A stretch of DNA of 64,000 nucleotides from Streptomyces sp. NBC_01264 (GCF_026340675.1 NZ_JAPEOX010000002.1:1364001-1428000); one strand, 5' to 3'; shown: positions 1 to 9,582, numbered from the stretch's first letter. Numbers and translations are program-made. The notes: generated by a model from the letters alone, not told the origin.

Positions 1-126
1 GAAGTCCACGATCATGAGCACGATCAGCAGCGCCGCGTAGATCAGCGTGTACATCCAGTACTCCTGGCGCCGGGCGCGACCGTTGAAGTCGACGTAACGC
101 TTGACCACATCGGTGAAGTAGTGCAT
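1..126 (-). CDS. DUF805 family membrane protein, N-terminal part only
   Basis: Only the first 42 codons lie in the window; the gene runs off the left edge. The ATG is at 126-124. The peptide begins MHYFTDVVKRYVDFNGRARR, continues with an EYW sequence and then enters a hydrophobic helix (about residues 27-41). A short amphipathic start, an F-x-GRARRxEYW motif and a first transmembrane helix are the hallmark of the DUF805 (YhaH-like) inner membrane family, which usually has four helices and no established biochemical role. Nothing can be said about the missing C-terminus. Confidence 0.8.
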   Translation of the reverse strand, partial: MHYFTDVVKRYVDFNGRARRQEYWMYTLIYAALLIVLMIVDF

Positions 127-397
127 GGGTCCCCCCAGAGGACGACGTTCCGGCCCACCCGGACGGAGCAAGCCGGGGCAGAATTTATGCCCCGCTTACG
201 TCGCGGTCAAGCCATTTGGCGAGGCACCAAAAGGGTTACCTTTCGCCGCTCGACGACTCAAACACACCGGTACCGGGCGCAACTTGGGACCCCCTGCCCC
301 CAGGCGCTCACCGCCCGTGACGAAATGACCTGACGGAAGTCTTACGGCGGGGCGTGGGAGCCCCCCGCCGGCCCCGGCGGTCCGTAACGTCCCGGTC

Positions 398-1402
398 ATG
401 CGCGTACTCGTCACCGGCGGATCCGGGTTCATCGGCTCCCACATCGTTACCACTCTGCGTCTCCACGGCCACGACCCGCTCGTCCTGGACCTCGTTCCCC
501 CGGCGGACGGCGGCGCGTTCGTGCGGGCCGACGTCCGCGATCCAGAGGCCGTCGCCGAGGCCCTGCGCGGGGTGGACTCCGTCTGCCACCAGGCCGCGAT
601 GGTCGGCCTCGGCAAGGACTTCGCGGACGCCCCGGCGTACGTCTCCCACAACGACCTCGGCACGGCGGTGCTGCTCGCCGCCATGGCGGACGGCGGGGTC
701 CGGAACCTGGTGCTCGCCGGCTCGATGGTGGTCTACGGGGAGGGCCGCTACGAGTGCCCGCGCCACGGGGTGGTCCGCCCGGGCCCGCGCCGCGCCGCCG
801 ACCTGGCGGCCGGCCGCTTCGAACCGCACTGCCCCGTCTGCGACGCGGAGCTGACGCCGGGGCTGGTGGCCGAGGACGCGCCGACGGATCCGCGCAACGT
901 GTACGCGACCACGAAGCTGGCCCAGGAACACCTGGCGGCCTCCTGGGCGCGCTGCGTGGACGGCCGCGCGGTGTCGCTGCGCTACCACAACGTGTACGGC
1001 CCGGGTATGCCGCGCGACACCCCGTACGCGGGTGTGGCCTCCTTCTTCCGCTCCTCGCTGGCGCGGGGCGAGGCACCGCAGGTGTACGAGGACGGCGGCC
1101 AGCGGCGGGACTTCGTCCACGTCACGGACGTCGCGGAGGCCAACTTCCTGGCTCTGGAGGCCTCGACGCCGCCCGGCGCGTGCACCGCCTACAACACCGG
1201 CAGCGGAACCCCGCACACGGTCGGCGAGATGGCCACCGCCCTGGCCACGGCCCACGGCGGCCCCGCTCCCGTGGTCACCGGAGCCTTCCGCCTGGGCGAC
1301 GTCCGCCACATCACGGCCGACTCCCACCGCCTGCGCACGGACCTGGGCTGGCGCCCGGAAGTCGACTTCGCCGAGGGCATGACGGACTTCGCCCACGCCT
1401 GA
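398..1402 (+). CDS. NAD-dependent epimerase/dehydratase (extended SDR) with a Cys-rich insert
   Basis: A 334-residue extended short-chain dehydrogenase, predicted to act on a nucleotide-sugar in the cytoplasm. The Rossmann NAD site TGGSGFIG is at residues 6-13, the catalytic serine is in LAGSMVVYG (S109), and the YxxxK pair is Y169/K173. Between the serine and the tyrosine lies an insert with CPRH (120-123) and CPVC (145-148), spaced like a small zinc knuckle; this is seen, its metal binding is inferred. No clear Shine-Dalgarno sequence precedes the ATG at 398, so a leaderless transcript is possible. It lies beside glycosyltransferase genes, which fits a role in envelope glycan precursor supply. 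The exact sugar substrate cannot be read from the sequence. Confidence 0.85.
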   Translation: MRVLVTGGSGFIGSHIVTTLRLHGHDPLVLDLVPPADGGAFVRADVRDPEAVAEALRGVDSVCHQAAMVGLGKDFADAPAYVSHNDLGTAVLLAAMADGGVRNLVLAGSMVVYGEGRYECPRHGVVRPGPRRAADLAAGRFEPHCPVCDAELTPGLVAEDAPTDPRNVYATTKLAQEHLAASWARCVDGRAVSLRYHNVYGPGMPRDTPYAGVASFFRSSLARGEAPQVYEDGGQRRDFVHVTDVAEANFLALEASTPPGACTAYNTGSGTPHTVGEMATALATAHGGPAPVVTGAFRLGDVRHITADSHRLRTDLGWRPEVDFAEGMTDFAHA

Positions 1403-1489
1403 CCCGGGCCGGGCCCAGGCGGCCGCCGGCAAATCCGGCCCGCCTGGCCCCGCCCGGCCCATGGGCCCGCACCTCCAAGGCGGCCGCCG

Positions 1490-1556
1490 GCCAAATCCAG
1501 CCCCGCCGGCGATTGAGGCGCGGGGGTCCGGGGGCTGGCCCCCGGCAACGGCGCCG
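1490..1556. repeat. Streptomyces-type intergenic GC repeat with hairpin
   Basis: The gap between the epimerase and the kinase gene contains a stretch built around CCCCGCCGGCGATTGAGGCG followed by a GGGGGCtgGCCCCC hairpin. Short elements of this kind are familiar as dispersed intergenic repeats in Streptomyces genomes (general knowledge; copy number not tested here). A partial second copy of the leading segment, GGCGGCCGCCGGC followed by AAATCC, occurs just before it near 1420-1435. It lies between convergent genes, so it may serve as a bidirectional terminator. Confidence 0.5.
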
Positions 1557-1593
1557 CACCCGTCCGCGGCGGGGACCACCATCCAGCCCCGGC

Positions 1594-2744
1594 TCAGACC
1601 GGCAGCGGCAAGGTCACCTCGAACCGGCATCCTCCGGGAACGTTCCACACCGCCGCCCGCCCCTCGTGCGCCTCCACGATGCCCCGTACGATCGCCAGCC
1701 CCAGCCCGGCCCCCGCCGGCGGCGCCGGCACCGACGCCACCCCCGTCACCCCCGCCGGAGGCGTCCGCGCCTGCGTGCCCCGCCACCCCGTGTCGAAGAC
1801 CCGCGGCAGGTCCTCCGCCGGGATCCCGCCGCAGCCGTCCGTCACGGAGACGACCACCGCTCCCCCGTCGGCCCGCACCGAGGCCGCGATCGCCACGGTG
1901 CCGTCCGCCGGCGTGTGCCGGATCGCGTTGATCAGCAGGTTGGCCAGGACCCGCGTCATCTCCTTGCCGTCCACCTCCACCGGCACCCGGTCCACCGCTC
2001 CGCCGTCGAGCCGTACCCCGCGCTCCCGCGCCAGCGGGTGCACCCCGGACAGTGCGTCGCCGACCAGGTCGTACACGGACATCCGGCTCGGGCTCAGCGC
2101 CAGCGCCCCCGCGTGGATGCGGGACAGTTCGAAGAGGTCGCCGACCATGGAGTTCAGCCGGTCCACCTCGGTGCGGATCTGCCGGTGGTAGCGCGCCTGA
2201 TCCTCCGCCATGCCGTCCTCCAGCGCCTCGGACATCGCCCGCAGCCCCGCGAGCGGGGTCCGCAGATCGTGCGAGATCCAGGCCACCAGCTCCCGCCGCG
2301 AGGTCTCCAGCGCGCGCTCCCGTTCCCGGGACACCGCCAGCTTCCCGCTCGTCGCCGCCAACTCCCGCGACAGCGAATCCAGTTCCGCCGTCGCCAGTCC
2401 GGGCGGCGCCGCGAAGCTGCCGCCTTCACCGAAGTCCCGGGCGGCCAGCGACAGCTCTCTGCTGCGCGCCACCACCCAGCGTCCCAGCACCAGCGCCACG
2501 GCCAGTGAGACCATCGCCGCCATGGCCACGACCAGGGTGACCACCCCGAGGTCGTGCCGGGAGAGGAACATCGCCTGGGCCACGGCGAGCGTCCCGGCCA
2601 GCATCGCGGTGACCGTCACGGCGGCGATCACCGTCAGGGACACCGCCACCGACCGGTGCCGCACCAGCCTCAGCACGAGCGCCCCGAGCATTCCCGCGCA
2701 CACGGCCCCGCCGAACGCGAACAGCGCGATGAGCAGTATGTCCT

Positions 2745-2748
<4 letters not shown>
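1594..2748 (-). CDS. Two-component sensor histidine kinase
   Basis: A 384-residue membrane kinase. Two or three hydrophobic helices fill the first ~95 residues, followed by a HAMP-like linker. The H-box WISHDLRTPLAG carries the phospho-acceptor histidine, and the ATPase part shows the N-box NLLINAIRHTP, the G1 box DGCGGI and the G2 box GAGLGLAIV. The ATG at 2748-2746 overlaps the stop of the upstream response regulator gene by four bases (ATGA), so the two are translationally coupled. The extracytoplasmic loops are very short, which suggests sensing within or near the membrane. The signal is unknown; the neighbouring glycan genes and a shared upstream motif (3610-3627 and 9583-9600) suggest which genes it may control. 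Confidence 0.92.
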
Positions 2749-3548
<800 letters not shown>

Positions 3549-3609
3549 ACCGTCCACCCTCCCACCCGCGGGCGCCGGGCCGGGCCCCGGACTGCGTCCG
3601 TGGGAGCGA

Positions 3610-3627
3610 CGTCCGCGTTTCGTAAGG
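3610..3627 (+). promoter_or_regulatory. 18-bp motif, copy 1 (upstream of glycosyltransferase gene)
   Basis: CGTCCGCGTTTCGTAAGG ends 44 nt before the GTG start at 3672. An identical 18-base sequence lies on the minus strand at 9583-9600, 36 nt before the molybdopterin oxidoreductase gene. Identical sequence, the same orientation towards a start codon and similar spacing argue for a promoter element or an operator. Its position between the divergent response regulator and glycosyltransferase genes makes that regulator the first suspect; this is inference. Confidence 0.6.
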
Positions 3628-3671
3628 AGTCCACGGCCCTTTTGCGGGGCCCCGGTTCCTACGGTGAATCC

Positions 3672-4382
3672 GTGAGCGAAACCGTGACGGTAGACGTCGT
3701 ACTCCCCTGTCTGAACGAGGCGGAGGCCCTGCCCTGGGTCCTCGCGCGCATTCCGGACGGCTGGCGGGCCCTGGTCGTGGACAACGGTTCCACCGACGGC
3801 TCCGCCGAGGTCGCGCGGGCCCTCGGCGCGACCGTGGTCACCGAGGACCGGCGCGGTTTCGGAGCCGCCTGCCACGCCGGGCTGCTCGCCGCCGAGGCGG
3901 ACGTCGTCTGCTTCTGCGACTGCGACGCCTCGCTGGACCCCGGGCTGCTGACCGGCTTCGTGGCGGCCGTCGCCGCGGGCGAGGCCGATCTGGTGCTCGG
4001 CCGGCGCCGGCCGCAGGGCCGCGGCGCCTGGCCCGCGCATGCGCGGGCCGGAAACCTGGCCCTGGCCCGGCTGCTGCGCCGGCGGACCGGCCTGCGGCTG
4101 CGCGACCTGGGCCCCATGCGGGCCGGGCGCCGGGAGGGCCTTCTCGCGCTGGACCTGTCGGACCGGCGCTCCGGCTACCCGCTGCAGATGGTGGTCCGGG
4201 CCGCGGACGCGGGCTGGCGGATCCGGGAGGTGGACGTGCCGTACCTGCCGCGCTCGGGGAAGTCGAAGGTGACGGGCACCTGGCGGGGCACCTGGCAGGC
4301 GGTGCGCGACATGAGCCGGGTCCTGGCACAGCCGGCCGACGGCCGGACCGCCGCGGACGCGCACCCGGGCGGTGCGCGATGA
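3672..4382 (+). CDS. Family 2 (DPM1/DGT-like) glycosyltransferase
   Basis: A 236-residue GT-A enzyme. VDVVLPCLNEAEALPWVL is the nucleotide-sugar binding start, VVDNGSTDGS contains the conserved acidic pocket, and CDCDASLDP supplies the DxD-like metal site. There is no C-terminal membrane domain, so the enzyme is soluble or peripheral. Family members move a sugar from a nucleotide or polyprenyl donor; the substrate is not predictable. The GTG at 3672 is chosen because the frame upstream lacks glycosyltransferase sequence. The stop overlaps the next gene's ATG by four bases, starting a three-gene operon with a DUF2064 protein and a methyltransferase. Confidence 0.88.
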   Translation: MSETVTVDVVLPCLNEAEALPWVLARIPDGWRALVVDNGSTDGSAEVARALGATVVTEDRRGFGAACHAGLLAAEADVVCFCDCDASLDPGLLTGFVAAVAAGEADLVLGRRRPQGRGAWPAHARAGNLALARLLRRRTGLRLRDLGPMRAGRREGLLALDLSDRRSGYPLQMVVRAADAGWRIREVDVPYLPRSGKSKVTGTWRGTWQAVRDMSRVLAQPADGRTAADAHPGGAR

Positions 4383-5005
4383 ACACGACGACCACGCTGA
4401 TGGTGATCGCCAAGGAGCCGGTCCCGGGCCGGGTCAAGACCCGGCTCACCCCGCCGTTCACCCCGGCCGAGGCGGCCGCGCTCGCCGAGGCCTCGCTCGC
4501 CGACACCCTCGCCGCCGTGGCCGCGACCCCCGCGCGGCGCCGGGTCCTGGTCCTGGAGGGCCGGCCCGGCCCGTGGCTGCCGCCCGGCTTCGAGGTGGTC
4601 CCGCAGTGCGCCGGGAGCCTGGACCTGCGGCTCGCCGCCGCGTTCGGGGCCTGCGACGGGCCCGCGCTGCTGATCGGCATGGACACCCCACAGGTCACAC
4701 CGGAGCTGCTGGACGTCGACTGGTCGGCGTACGGGGCCTGGTTCGGGCCCGCCGTCGACGGCGGGTTCTGGGCCCTGGGACTCGCCGTCCCGGACCCGGC
4801 GCTGCTGCGCGGGGTACCCATGTCGCTCCCCGAGACGGGCGCGGTCCAGTACGAACGGCTGCGCGCGACCGGGCTGCGCACCGGCCGGCTGCCCGTCCTG
4901 CGGGACGTCGACACCGCCGGGGACGCCCGACTGGTCGCCGCCGAGGCCCCGGCGGGCGCCTTCGCCGCGCGGCTGGCGGACCTCACCCGGCCGGTCCTGC
5001 GATGA
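4379..5005 (+). CDS. DUF2064 / TIGR04282-type glycosyltransferase-like protein
   Basis: A 208-residue nucleotidyl/glycosyltransferase-fold protein. The start MVIAKEPVPGRVKTRLTPP is the family signature, where the basic residues resemble the NTP-binding loop of cofactor guanylyltransferases, and GMDTPQVTP and PAVDGGFWALGL are the later conserved blocks. The family often sits beside GT2 enzymes and SAM methyltransferases, as here. Its overlaps with both neighbours (ATGA at each end) indicate tight coupling. Whether it transfers a sugar or makes an activated sugar is not established for most members. Confidence 0.85.
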   Translation: MNTTTTLMVIAKEPVPGRVKTRLTPPFTPAEAAALAEASLADTLAAVAATPARRRVLVLEGRPGPWLPPGFEVVPQCAGSLDLRLAAAFGACDGPALLIGMDTPQVTPELLDVDWSAYGAWFGPAVDGGFWALGLAVPDPALLRGVPMSLPETGAVQYERLRATGLRTGRLPVLRDVDTAGDARLVAAEAPAGAFAARLADLTRPVLR

Positions 5006-5706
5006 CCACGCTCACCTCGGGCGACGCCCGGGCCGGCGGTCCGGTCACCGCCTGGTCCGCCGATCCGTACACGGTGGCCCTGCGGCGCGGCCGCGGGCCG
5101 CTCTATCTGCGGCGGGGCGACGGATGGCTCCTCCCGCTGGACGTGGAGCGCTGGTGCGAGGCTCCGGACGGCGCCGACCGGACGGTGCTGGGCCGCTGCC
5201 GCGGCGCCGTCCTGGACATCGGCTGCGGCCCCGGCCGGCTGGTCTGCGCGCTCGCCGCCCGCGGACACCGGGCCCTGGGCATCGACGTCAGCCCGGAGGC
5301 GGTGGCCCGGACCGCCCGCACGGGTGGCACCGCCCTGCACCGGTCGGTCTTCGACACCCTTCCCGACGAAGGCCGTTGGGACACGGCGCTGCTCATCGAC
5401 GGGAACATCGGCATCGGCGGGGACCCCACCGCGCTGCTGCGCCGGACGGCCGAGGTGCTCGCGGTGACGGGCTCGCTGATCGTGGAGTGCGTGCAGGCGG
5501 AGGCCGGGGCCGACGTGGACGAACGCTGCGAGGTCCGGGTGGCCGACGGCCGTGGCGGCCTCGGCGTTCCGTTCCCCTGGGCCCGCGTCGGCCCGGCGGC
5601 CCTGACCCGGCACGCGGCGGCCGCGGGCTGGACCCCGGCCGGCCACTGGACCACGGCGGGCCGGGCCTTCACCGTACTGACGCGGGGAGCGGCCCCGTCC
5701 CCGTAG
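5002..5706 (+). CDS. Class I SAM-dependent methyltransferase
   Basis: A 234-residue protein with the SAM-binding loop VLDIGCGPGRLVCAL (about residues 70-84), the acidic residue of motif II in ALGIDVSPEAV, and LLIDGNIGIGGD near the active site. The N-terminal ~55 residues carry a WSADPYTVAL segment typical of methyltransferases found with GT2/DUF2064 genes. The ATG at 5002 overlaps the preceding stop by four bases and is the last gene of the operon. The methyl acceptor is unknown; a lipid-linked sugar or cell-wall glycan is a reasonable guess from context only. Confidence 0.85.
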   Translation: MTTLTSGDARAGGPVTAWSADPYTVALRRGRGPLYLRRGDGWLLPLDVERWCEAPDGADRTVLGRCRGAVLDIGCGPGRLVCALAARGHRALGIDVSPEAVARTARTGGTALHRSVFDTLPDEGRWDTALLIDGNIGIGGDPTALLRRTAEVLAVTGSLIVECVQAEAGADVDERCEVRVADGRGGLGVPFPWARVGPAALTRHAAAAGWTPAGHWTTAGRAFTVLTRGAAPSP

Positions 5707-5770
5707 TAGGAGCCCCGTAGCCGCAGTCCCGTAGCCGCGTCCTCGTAGCCGCAGCCCCGTAGCCCGGGCC
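5701..5770. repeat. Short imperfect tandem repeat after operon
   Basis: Four or five degenerate ~14-15 bp units with the core CCCGTAGCCGCAG follow directly after the methyltransferase stop and fill the gap to the convergent serine hydrolase gene. The units contain many TAG triplets in one frame. No strong hairpin is visible; slippage during replication is the simplest origin. Confidence 0.6.
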
Positions 5771-5771
5771 G

Positions 5772-6887
5772 TCAGTGCAGTCCGCCGTACGCGGCCATGA
5801 CGATCTCCATGCCGCGGTCGTCCTGCTCCCGGTCCCGGTCGGTCATCTGGTTCATCACGTAGGCCACGGTCATCCGCGCGTCTGGATCGCTCACCACCAG
5901 CGAGCCGCCCCAGCCGCCCCAGCCGAAGGTGTTGCCGAACTTCCCGAAGCCCGTCGTCCAGGACATCGGCGTGCCCAGGACGCGGTCCGGGCCGCTGAAC
6001 ACCTCCTGCCACGCGGGCTCGCACCCCCGGGGCGACAGCAGGCGCACACCGCCGGCCGTCCCCCGGTTCGCCAGGACCGACTGGACCAGGGCGACCGAGC
6101 GGGCATTGCCGAAGCCGTTCACGGCGGGGATCCGCGCACGGCGCCAGGCGGGAGAGTTGACGTCCCTGACCCGGACGGCGAGGCCGGTGTCCTCGCGGGG
6201 CGCGCCGTCCGGTCCGGGCGGCGCACTGGCGGCGTACGCGTCGGTCAGGGACGGCGGCGGGATGAGCGGTGCGACGCGGTGGTCGTGCTCGGCGGGCAGC
6301 CCGATGTGGAAGTCCGCGCCCAGCGGCCCGGCGACCTCCTGCGCGAAGAACTCGCCGATGCCGAGGCCGGTGACGCGGCGGACGATCTCGCCGACGAGGA
6401 ACCCGAAGGTGAGTGCGTGGTACCCGGCGGCCGTTCCCGGTTCCCAGGCGGGTGCCCGCGCGGCCAGGCCCGCCGTCACGCCCTCCCAGTCGTACAGTTC
6501 CCCGACCGTCCGCAGCCGGGGCAGATCCGGCAGCCCCGCGGTGTGCGAGAGCACGTGCCGTACGAGCACGCCCTCCTTGCCCGCCGCGGCGAACTCGGGC
6601 CAGTAGGCGGCGACCGGCGCGGACAGGTCCAGGAGGTCCCGGTCGGCGAGGATCAGCGCGCACAGGGCCGTCATGTTCTTCGTCGTCGAGTTCACGCAGG
6701 CGAGGGTGGAGTCCTGCCATGCGACGGAGCGGTCCGTGTCGGCGTACCCGCCCCAGAGGTCGACCACCGGCTCACCGTCCACGTGGACCGCCACCGAGGC
6801 ACCCACGTCGCGCTTCTCGAGCAACCCCGCGAGTGCCTCGTGAACAGCGCCGAACCGCGGCGCGCAATATCCCTTAATGTCGTTCAT
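5772..6887 (-). CDS. Serine hydrolase of the beta-lactamase/EstB family
   Basis: A 371-residue esterase or penicillin-binding-protein-like hydrolase. The nucleophile motif SxxK is STTK at residues 67-70, and the tyrosine motif appears as YHA (in GYHALTFGFLVGE), as in EstB-type esterases rather than true class C lactamases. A Gly-rich WGGWGGS segment near the C-terminus matches the KTG-like strand region. No signal peptide is visible, so the enzyme is likely cytoplasmic. The ATG at 6887 gives the family N-terminus; an upstream ATG at 6938 would add 17 unrelated residues. It is divergent from an AraC-type regulator gene across an 86-bp gap containing an inverted repeat. Confidence 0.85.
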   Translation of the reverse strand: MNDIKGYCAPRFGAVHEALAGLLEKRDVGASVAVHVDGEPVVDLWGGYADTDRSVAWQDSTLACVNSTTKNMTALCALILADRDLLDLSAPVAAYWPEFAAAGKEGVLVRHVLSHTAGLPDLPRLRTVGELYDWEGVTAGLAARAPAWEPGTAAGYHALTFGFLVGEIVRRVTGLGIGEFFAQEVAGPLGADFHIGLPAEHDHRVAPLIPPPSLTDAYAASAPPGPDGAPREDTGLAVRVRDVNSPAWRRARIPAVNGFGNARSVALVQSVLANRGTAGGVRLLSPRGCEPAWQEVFSGPDRVLGTPMSWTTGFGKFGNTFGWGGWGGSLVVSDPDARMTVAYVMNQMTDRDREQDDRGMEIVMAAYGGLH

Positions 6888-6920
6888 GGGACCGAGCCTC
6901 GGGCAGCGCCAGGGCTTGCC

Positions 6921-6952
6921 GCCCGACAATTCCCGCACCGGATCCGTCGGGC
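6921..6952. promoter_or_regulatory. Inverted repeat between divergent hydrolase and AraC genes
   Basis: GCCCGAC (6921-6927) and GTCGGGC (6946-6952) form a perfect 7-bp inverted repeat with an 18-bp spacer in the short divergent gap. It is a plausible operator or overlapping promoter site for both genes; the regulator gene lies only 22 bp away. Confidence 0.4.
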
Positions 6953-6973
6953 GGGCAGGGAAGGACGGACAGC

Positions 6974-7843
6974 GTGCTGGAGCGGCTCAACCAGGCGTTG
7001 GAGCACCTGGAGTCCCGCCTCGACCAGGAGATCGACATGGCCGAGGTGGCCCGGATCGCCGCCGTGTCGGAGTACCACTTCCGCCGGCTGTTCTCCGCGC
7101 TCGCGGGGATGCCGCTCCCGGTCTACGTGCGGCGCCGGCGGATGACGCTCGCCGGGGCCGAGGTGCTCGCCGGGGAGCTGACCCTGCTCGACGTCGCGGT
7201 GCGCTACGGGTACGGCTCGGGCGAGGCCTTCGCCCGCGCGTTCCGGTCGGTGCACGGCATCGGTCCGGGCGAGGCCCGGCGCACGGGCGCGGTGCTCACG
7301 GCGCAGCCCCGCATGTCCTTCCGGGTCGTCGTCGAGGGCAGTACGGCCATGCGGTACCGGATCGTGGAGAAGGGGCCGTTCCGGGTGCTCGGCCGCAAGG
7401 CCCGGGTCCCGCTCGTGCACGAGGGGGCCAACGCGGCCGCCACGGCCCACGTGGAGAGCCTGGACGAGTCGGCGGTCCTACGGATGAAGGAGCTGCCCGG
7501 CCTGGAGCCGGAAGGGGTCCTGTCGGCGGTGGTCTACCTGACCGACAGCCGGGACGAGGGTGCCGAGGCGGACTACTGGGTCGGTGTGGTGAGCGGTCCC
7601 GGGACCACCGCCCCGGAGCTCGACGCCCTCGACGTGCCGGCCGGGACCTGGGCTGTCTTCGACAACCACGGGCCCTATCCCGACGCCCTCCAGGAGCTGT
7701 GGCGGGACGTGTTCACCCAGTGGTTCCCCTCGAACCCGTACACGAGCCGGCCGGGTCCGGAGCTCCTGCTGACACGGCCGGTGGCGATCGGCGCGGAGAC
7801 CGGCTCCCAGCTGTGGATCCCGGTCGAGCGGGGCAGGAGCTGA
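6974..7843 (+). CDS. AraC-family regulator with GyrI-like effector domain
   Basis: A 289-residue transcription factor. Two AraC helix-turn-helix units occupy residues ~1-105 (IAAVSEYHFRRLFSALAGM and VAVRYGYGSGEAFARAFRS), followed by a GyrI/Rob-like small-molecule binding domain from about residue 110 to the end (FRVLGRKARVPLVHEG, GTWAVFDNHGPYPDA). This is the Rob/TipA-like 'HTH first' arrangement that binds hydrophobic ligands. The start is a GTG at 6974. Its divergent partner, the serine hydrolase, is the likeliest target; a hydrolase controlled by a drug-sensing regulator suggests ester detoxification, which is inference. Confidence 0.9.
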   Translation: MLERLNQALEHLESRLDQEIDMAEVARIAAVSEYHFRRLFSALAGMPLPVYVRRRRMTLAGAEVLAGELTLLDVAVRYGYGSGEAFARAFRSVHGIGPGEARRTGAVLTAQPRMSFRVVVEGSTAMRYRIVEKGPFRVLGRKARVPLVHEGANAAATAHVESLDESAVLRMKELPGLEPEGVLSAVVYLTDSRDEGAEADYWVGVVSGPGTTAPELDALDVPAGTWAVFDNHGPYPDALQELWRDVFTQWFPSNPYTSRPGPELLLTRPVAIGAETGSQLWIPVERGRS

Positions 7844-7855
7844 CGCCGCGCCGGG

Positions 7856-8317
7856 CTACCCCTCGCCCGGCGCGGCGCCCGGCCCGTCGCCCGGCCCGTC
7901 GCCCGGCGCTGCGCCGCCGGAGGCGCGTCGCCGTGACCGCCGCCACCGGCCGCCGGCCGCCGTCACCCCGGCGGCCACCGCCACCGCGGCGAGCACCAGG
8001 AGCAGGTTCCGCCCGTACGGCAGCGGCAGGGCCGACGGGTTCGGCGGCGTCCCCGGTCGCAGCAGCAGGGGCAGGGTGACCAGTACGAGCACGCCCGCCG
8101 TCAGCAGCGCTCCCCGTACGAGGCCCCGCGCGGGCACGGCGGCGACCGCGAGCCCGGCCAGCAGGACGAGGGGCGCGATGATCCCGTCGTGCAGGACGAC
8201 CGCCCCGCCCATCCACACCAGCACGTCGAAGGGGTCGGGGAGGACCGCCAGCAACCGGCCGCCGATCGCGATCAGCAGCAGCCCGGCGGCGCCCAGGACC
8301 AGGCGCAGGCTCTTCAC
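7856..8317 (-). CDS. Small integral membrane protein, partner of the molybdopterin oxidoreductase
   Basis: A 153-residue protein with about four hydrophobic segments (around residues 5-22, 33-55, 60-80 and 100-120) and a basic, Gly/Ala/Pro-rich tail of about 30 residues. The GTG at 8317-8315 overlaps the stop of the upstream oxidoreductase gene (GTGA), so it is co-translated with it. I do not recognise a named domain. The tight coupling to a membrane molybdenum enzyme suggests an accessory membrane subunit or assembly factor. Confidence 0.75.
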   Translation of the reverse strand: MKSLRLVLGAAGLLLIAIGGRLLAVLPDPFDVLVWMGGAVVLHDGIIAPLVLLAGLAVAAVPARGLVRGALLTAGVLVLVTLPLLLRPGTPPNPSALPLPYGRNLLLVLAAVAVAAGVTAAGGRWRRSRRRASGGAAPGDGPGDGPGAAPGEG

Positions 8318-9546
8318 AGCACCTCCAGCCGGGTGACCCATTTGGTCTGCAGGACCCCGGGCCGGTTCGGCGCGATGACGCGCGCGGGGTAGCCGTGGTC
8401 GGCGCTCAGCACCTGGCCGTTCAGTTCCAGTGCGAGCAGGGTCAGCGGGTCCTCGGCGTAGTCCCGGCCCATCTCCATCACCCGGTAGGCGCCGCCCGTC
8501 TCCAGCGAGGTGACCCTCAGTCCGGCCCCGGCCGGGGCGCCGGCCCGCGCCATCAGGTCGCGGATCCGTACGCCGCTCCAGCGCGCCTCCACGCTCCAGC
8601 CCTCCACGCAGGCGATCGGCAGCCGCGCCTGCGCCCTTGGCAGGGCGTGGAGCTGATCGATCGTCAGTGTGTAGGGGGTCGGGCCCCGCACCTCCAGCCG
8701 CCAGTCCCGTACCGCCTGCCCGGTGATCCCGGCGGCCGCGGCGGTGCGGTTGACCGGGAGCCCCTGCGGTCCGTGGTCGGGATGCCGGGGCGCGAGCAGG
8801 TCGAGCCGCTTGAGCGGGGTGAAGGACTGGCCGACGGTGGTGAGGGTGACGGCTCCGACGGCCGCACCGACGCCGAGCATCAGGGAGCGCCGGTCCGGGC
8901 CGTCCTGGGCGGGGAGTTGGAGCGTGCCGGGTGACCGGCTGCTCCAATGGGCCTTGATTTCAGGCGCCTTGACCGCGAGGTGCAGGAGCAGCGAGCCGGT
9001 CACCACCCAGGCGAGCGCGAAGTGCGTCTGGATGAAGCCGAACGGCCATGGATACCACTCGGCGATGTTGAGGAGTCCGGTGAAGACCTGGAGGACGGCG
9101 GAGGCCACGAGCACCGCCACCGACAGCCGTTCCAGCCCGTGCCGGACACCGCGCACGGGGGGCCACACGAACAGCCTCGGGTACACCGCCCACAGTTTCG
9201 CCAGCAGCAGCACGATCGCCGCGAGCCCGGTGGCGATGTGCAGGCCCTGGCTGAGCCGGTAGCCCCAGACCGGGCGGCTGGGCAGCGAGTTCTCGGCCCA
9301 ACCGGGCGGGTGCTGGAGGTAGTGGCTGATCAGGCCGGTCAGGAAGCAGACGGCGAAGGCGGCGCCGAGCCAGCGGCCGAGCGAGGTGGCGGTACGGGCA
9401 TCGTGCAGCCGGCCGCCGAAGGAGGGCGGCCGGAACGGGAAGCGGGAGGCCGGTTCCGGCGGGACCGGGGGCGGAGGAGGCGTGGGCGGCGGGGCGGACG
9501 GAGGTGGCGGCGCGGACGGAGGCACGGGCGGAGTCATGCCCTCCAT
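8314..9546 (-). CDS. Membrane molybdopterin-dependent oxidoreductase (cytochrome b561-like + sulfite-oxidase fold)
   Basis: A 410-residue fusion. A proline-rich cytoplasmic tail (~40 residues) leads into a four-helix cytochrome b-like membrane domain with several His residues suited to haem binding (ISHYLQHPPG, LHIATG, THFALAW, LLHLAV). It ends in a sulfite-oxidase/YedY-like molybdopterin domain. The molybdenum cysteine ligand is in IACVEGWSVEARWSG. This resembles YedY and YedZ joined in one chain, so it probably moves electrons between the quinone pool and an extracytoplasmic substrate. The start is either ATG 9546 or the in-frame ATG 9537, which has a close GGAGGG. It is followed by the coupled small membrane protein. 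Confidence 0.85.
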   Translation of the reverse strand: MEGMTPPVPPSAPPPPSAPPPTPPPPPVPPEPASRFPFRPPSFGGRLHDARTATSLGRWLGAAFAVCFLTGLISHYLQHPPGWAENSLPSRPVWGYRLSQGLHIATGLAAIVLLLAKLWAVYPRLFVWPPVRGVRHGLERLSVAVLVASAVLQVFTGLLNIAEWYPWPFGFIQTHFALAWVVTGSLLLHLAVKAPEIKAHWSSRSPGTLQLPAQDGPDRRSLMLGVGAAVGAVTLTTVGQSFTPLKRLDLLAPRHPDHGPQGLPVNRTAAAAGITGQAVRDWRLEVRGPTPYTLTIDQLHALPRAQARLPIACVEGWSVEARWSGVRIRDLMARAGAPAGAGLRVTSLETGGAYRVMEMGRDYAEDPLTLLALELNGQVLSADHGYPARVIAPNRPGVLQTKWVTRLEVL

Positions 9547-9582
9547 GAGAGCGCCGCCGGGCCCCGCGCGGGCGGCCCGACA

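Noticed and set aside
308..1786. 492-codon open frame antisense to the epimerase gene
   Set aside because: Low-complexity Gly/Arg/Ala composition, no ribosome site; it exists because high GC removes stop codons in the shadow frame of a real gene.
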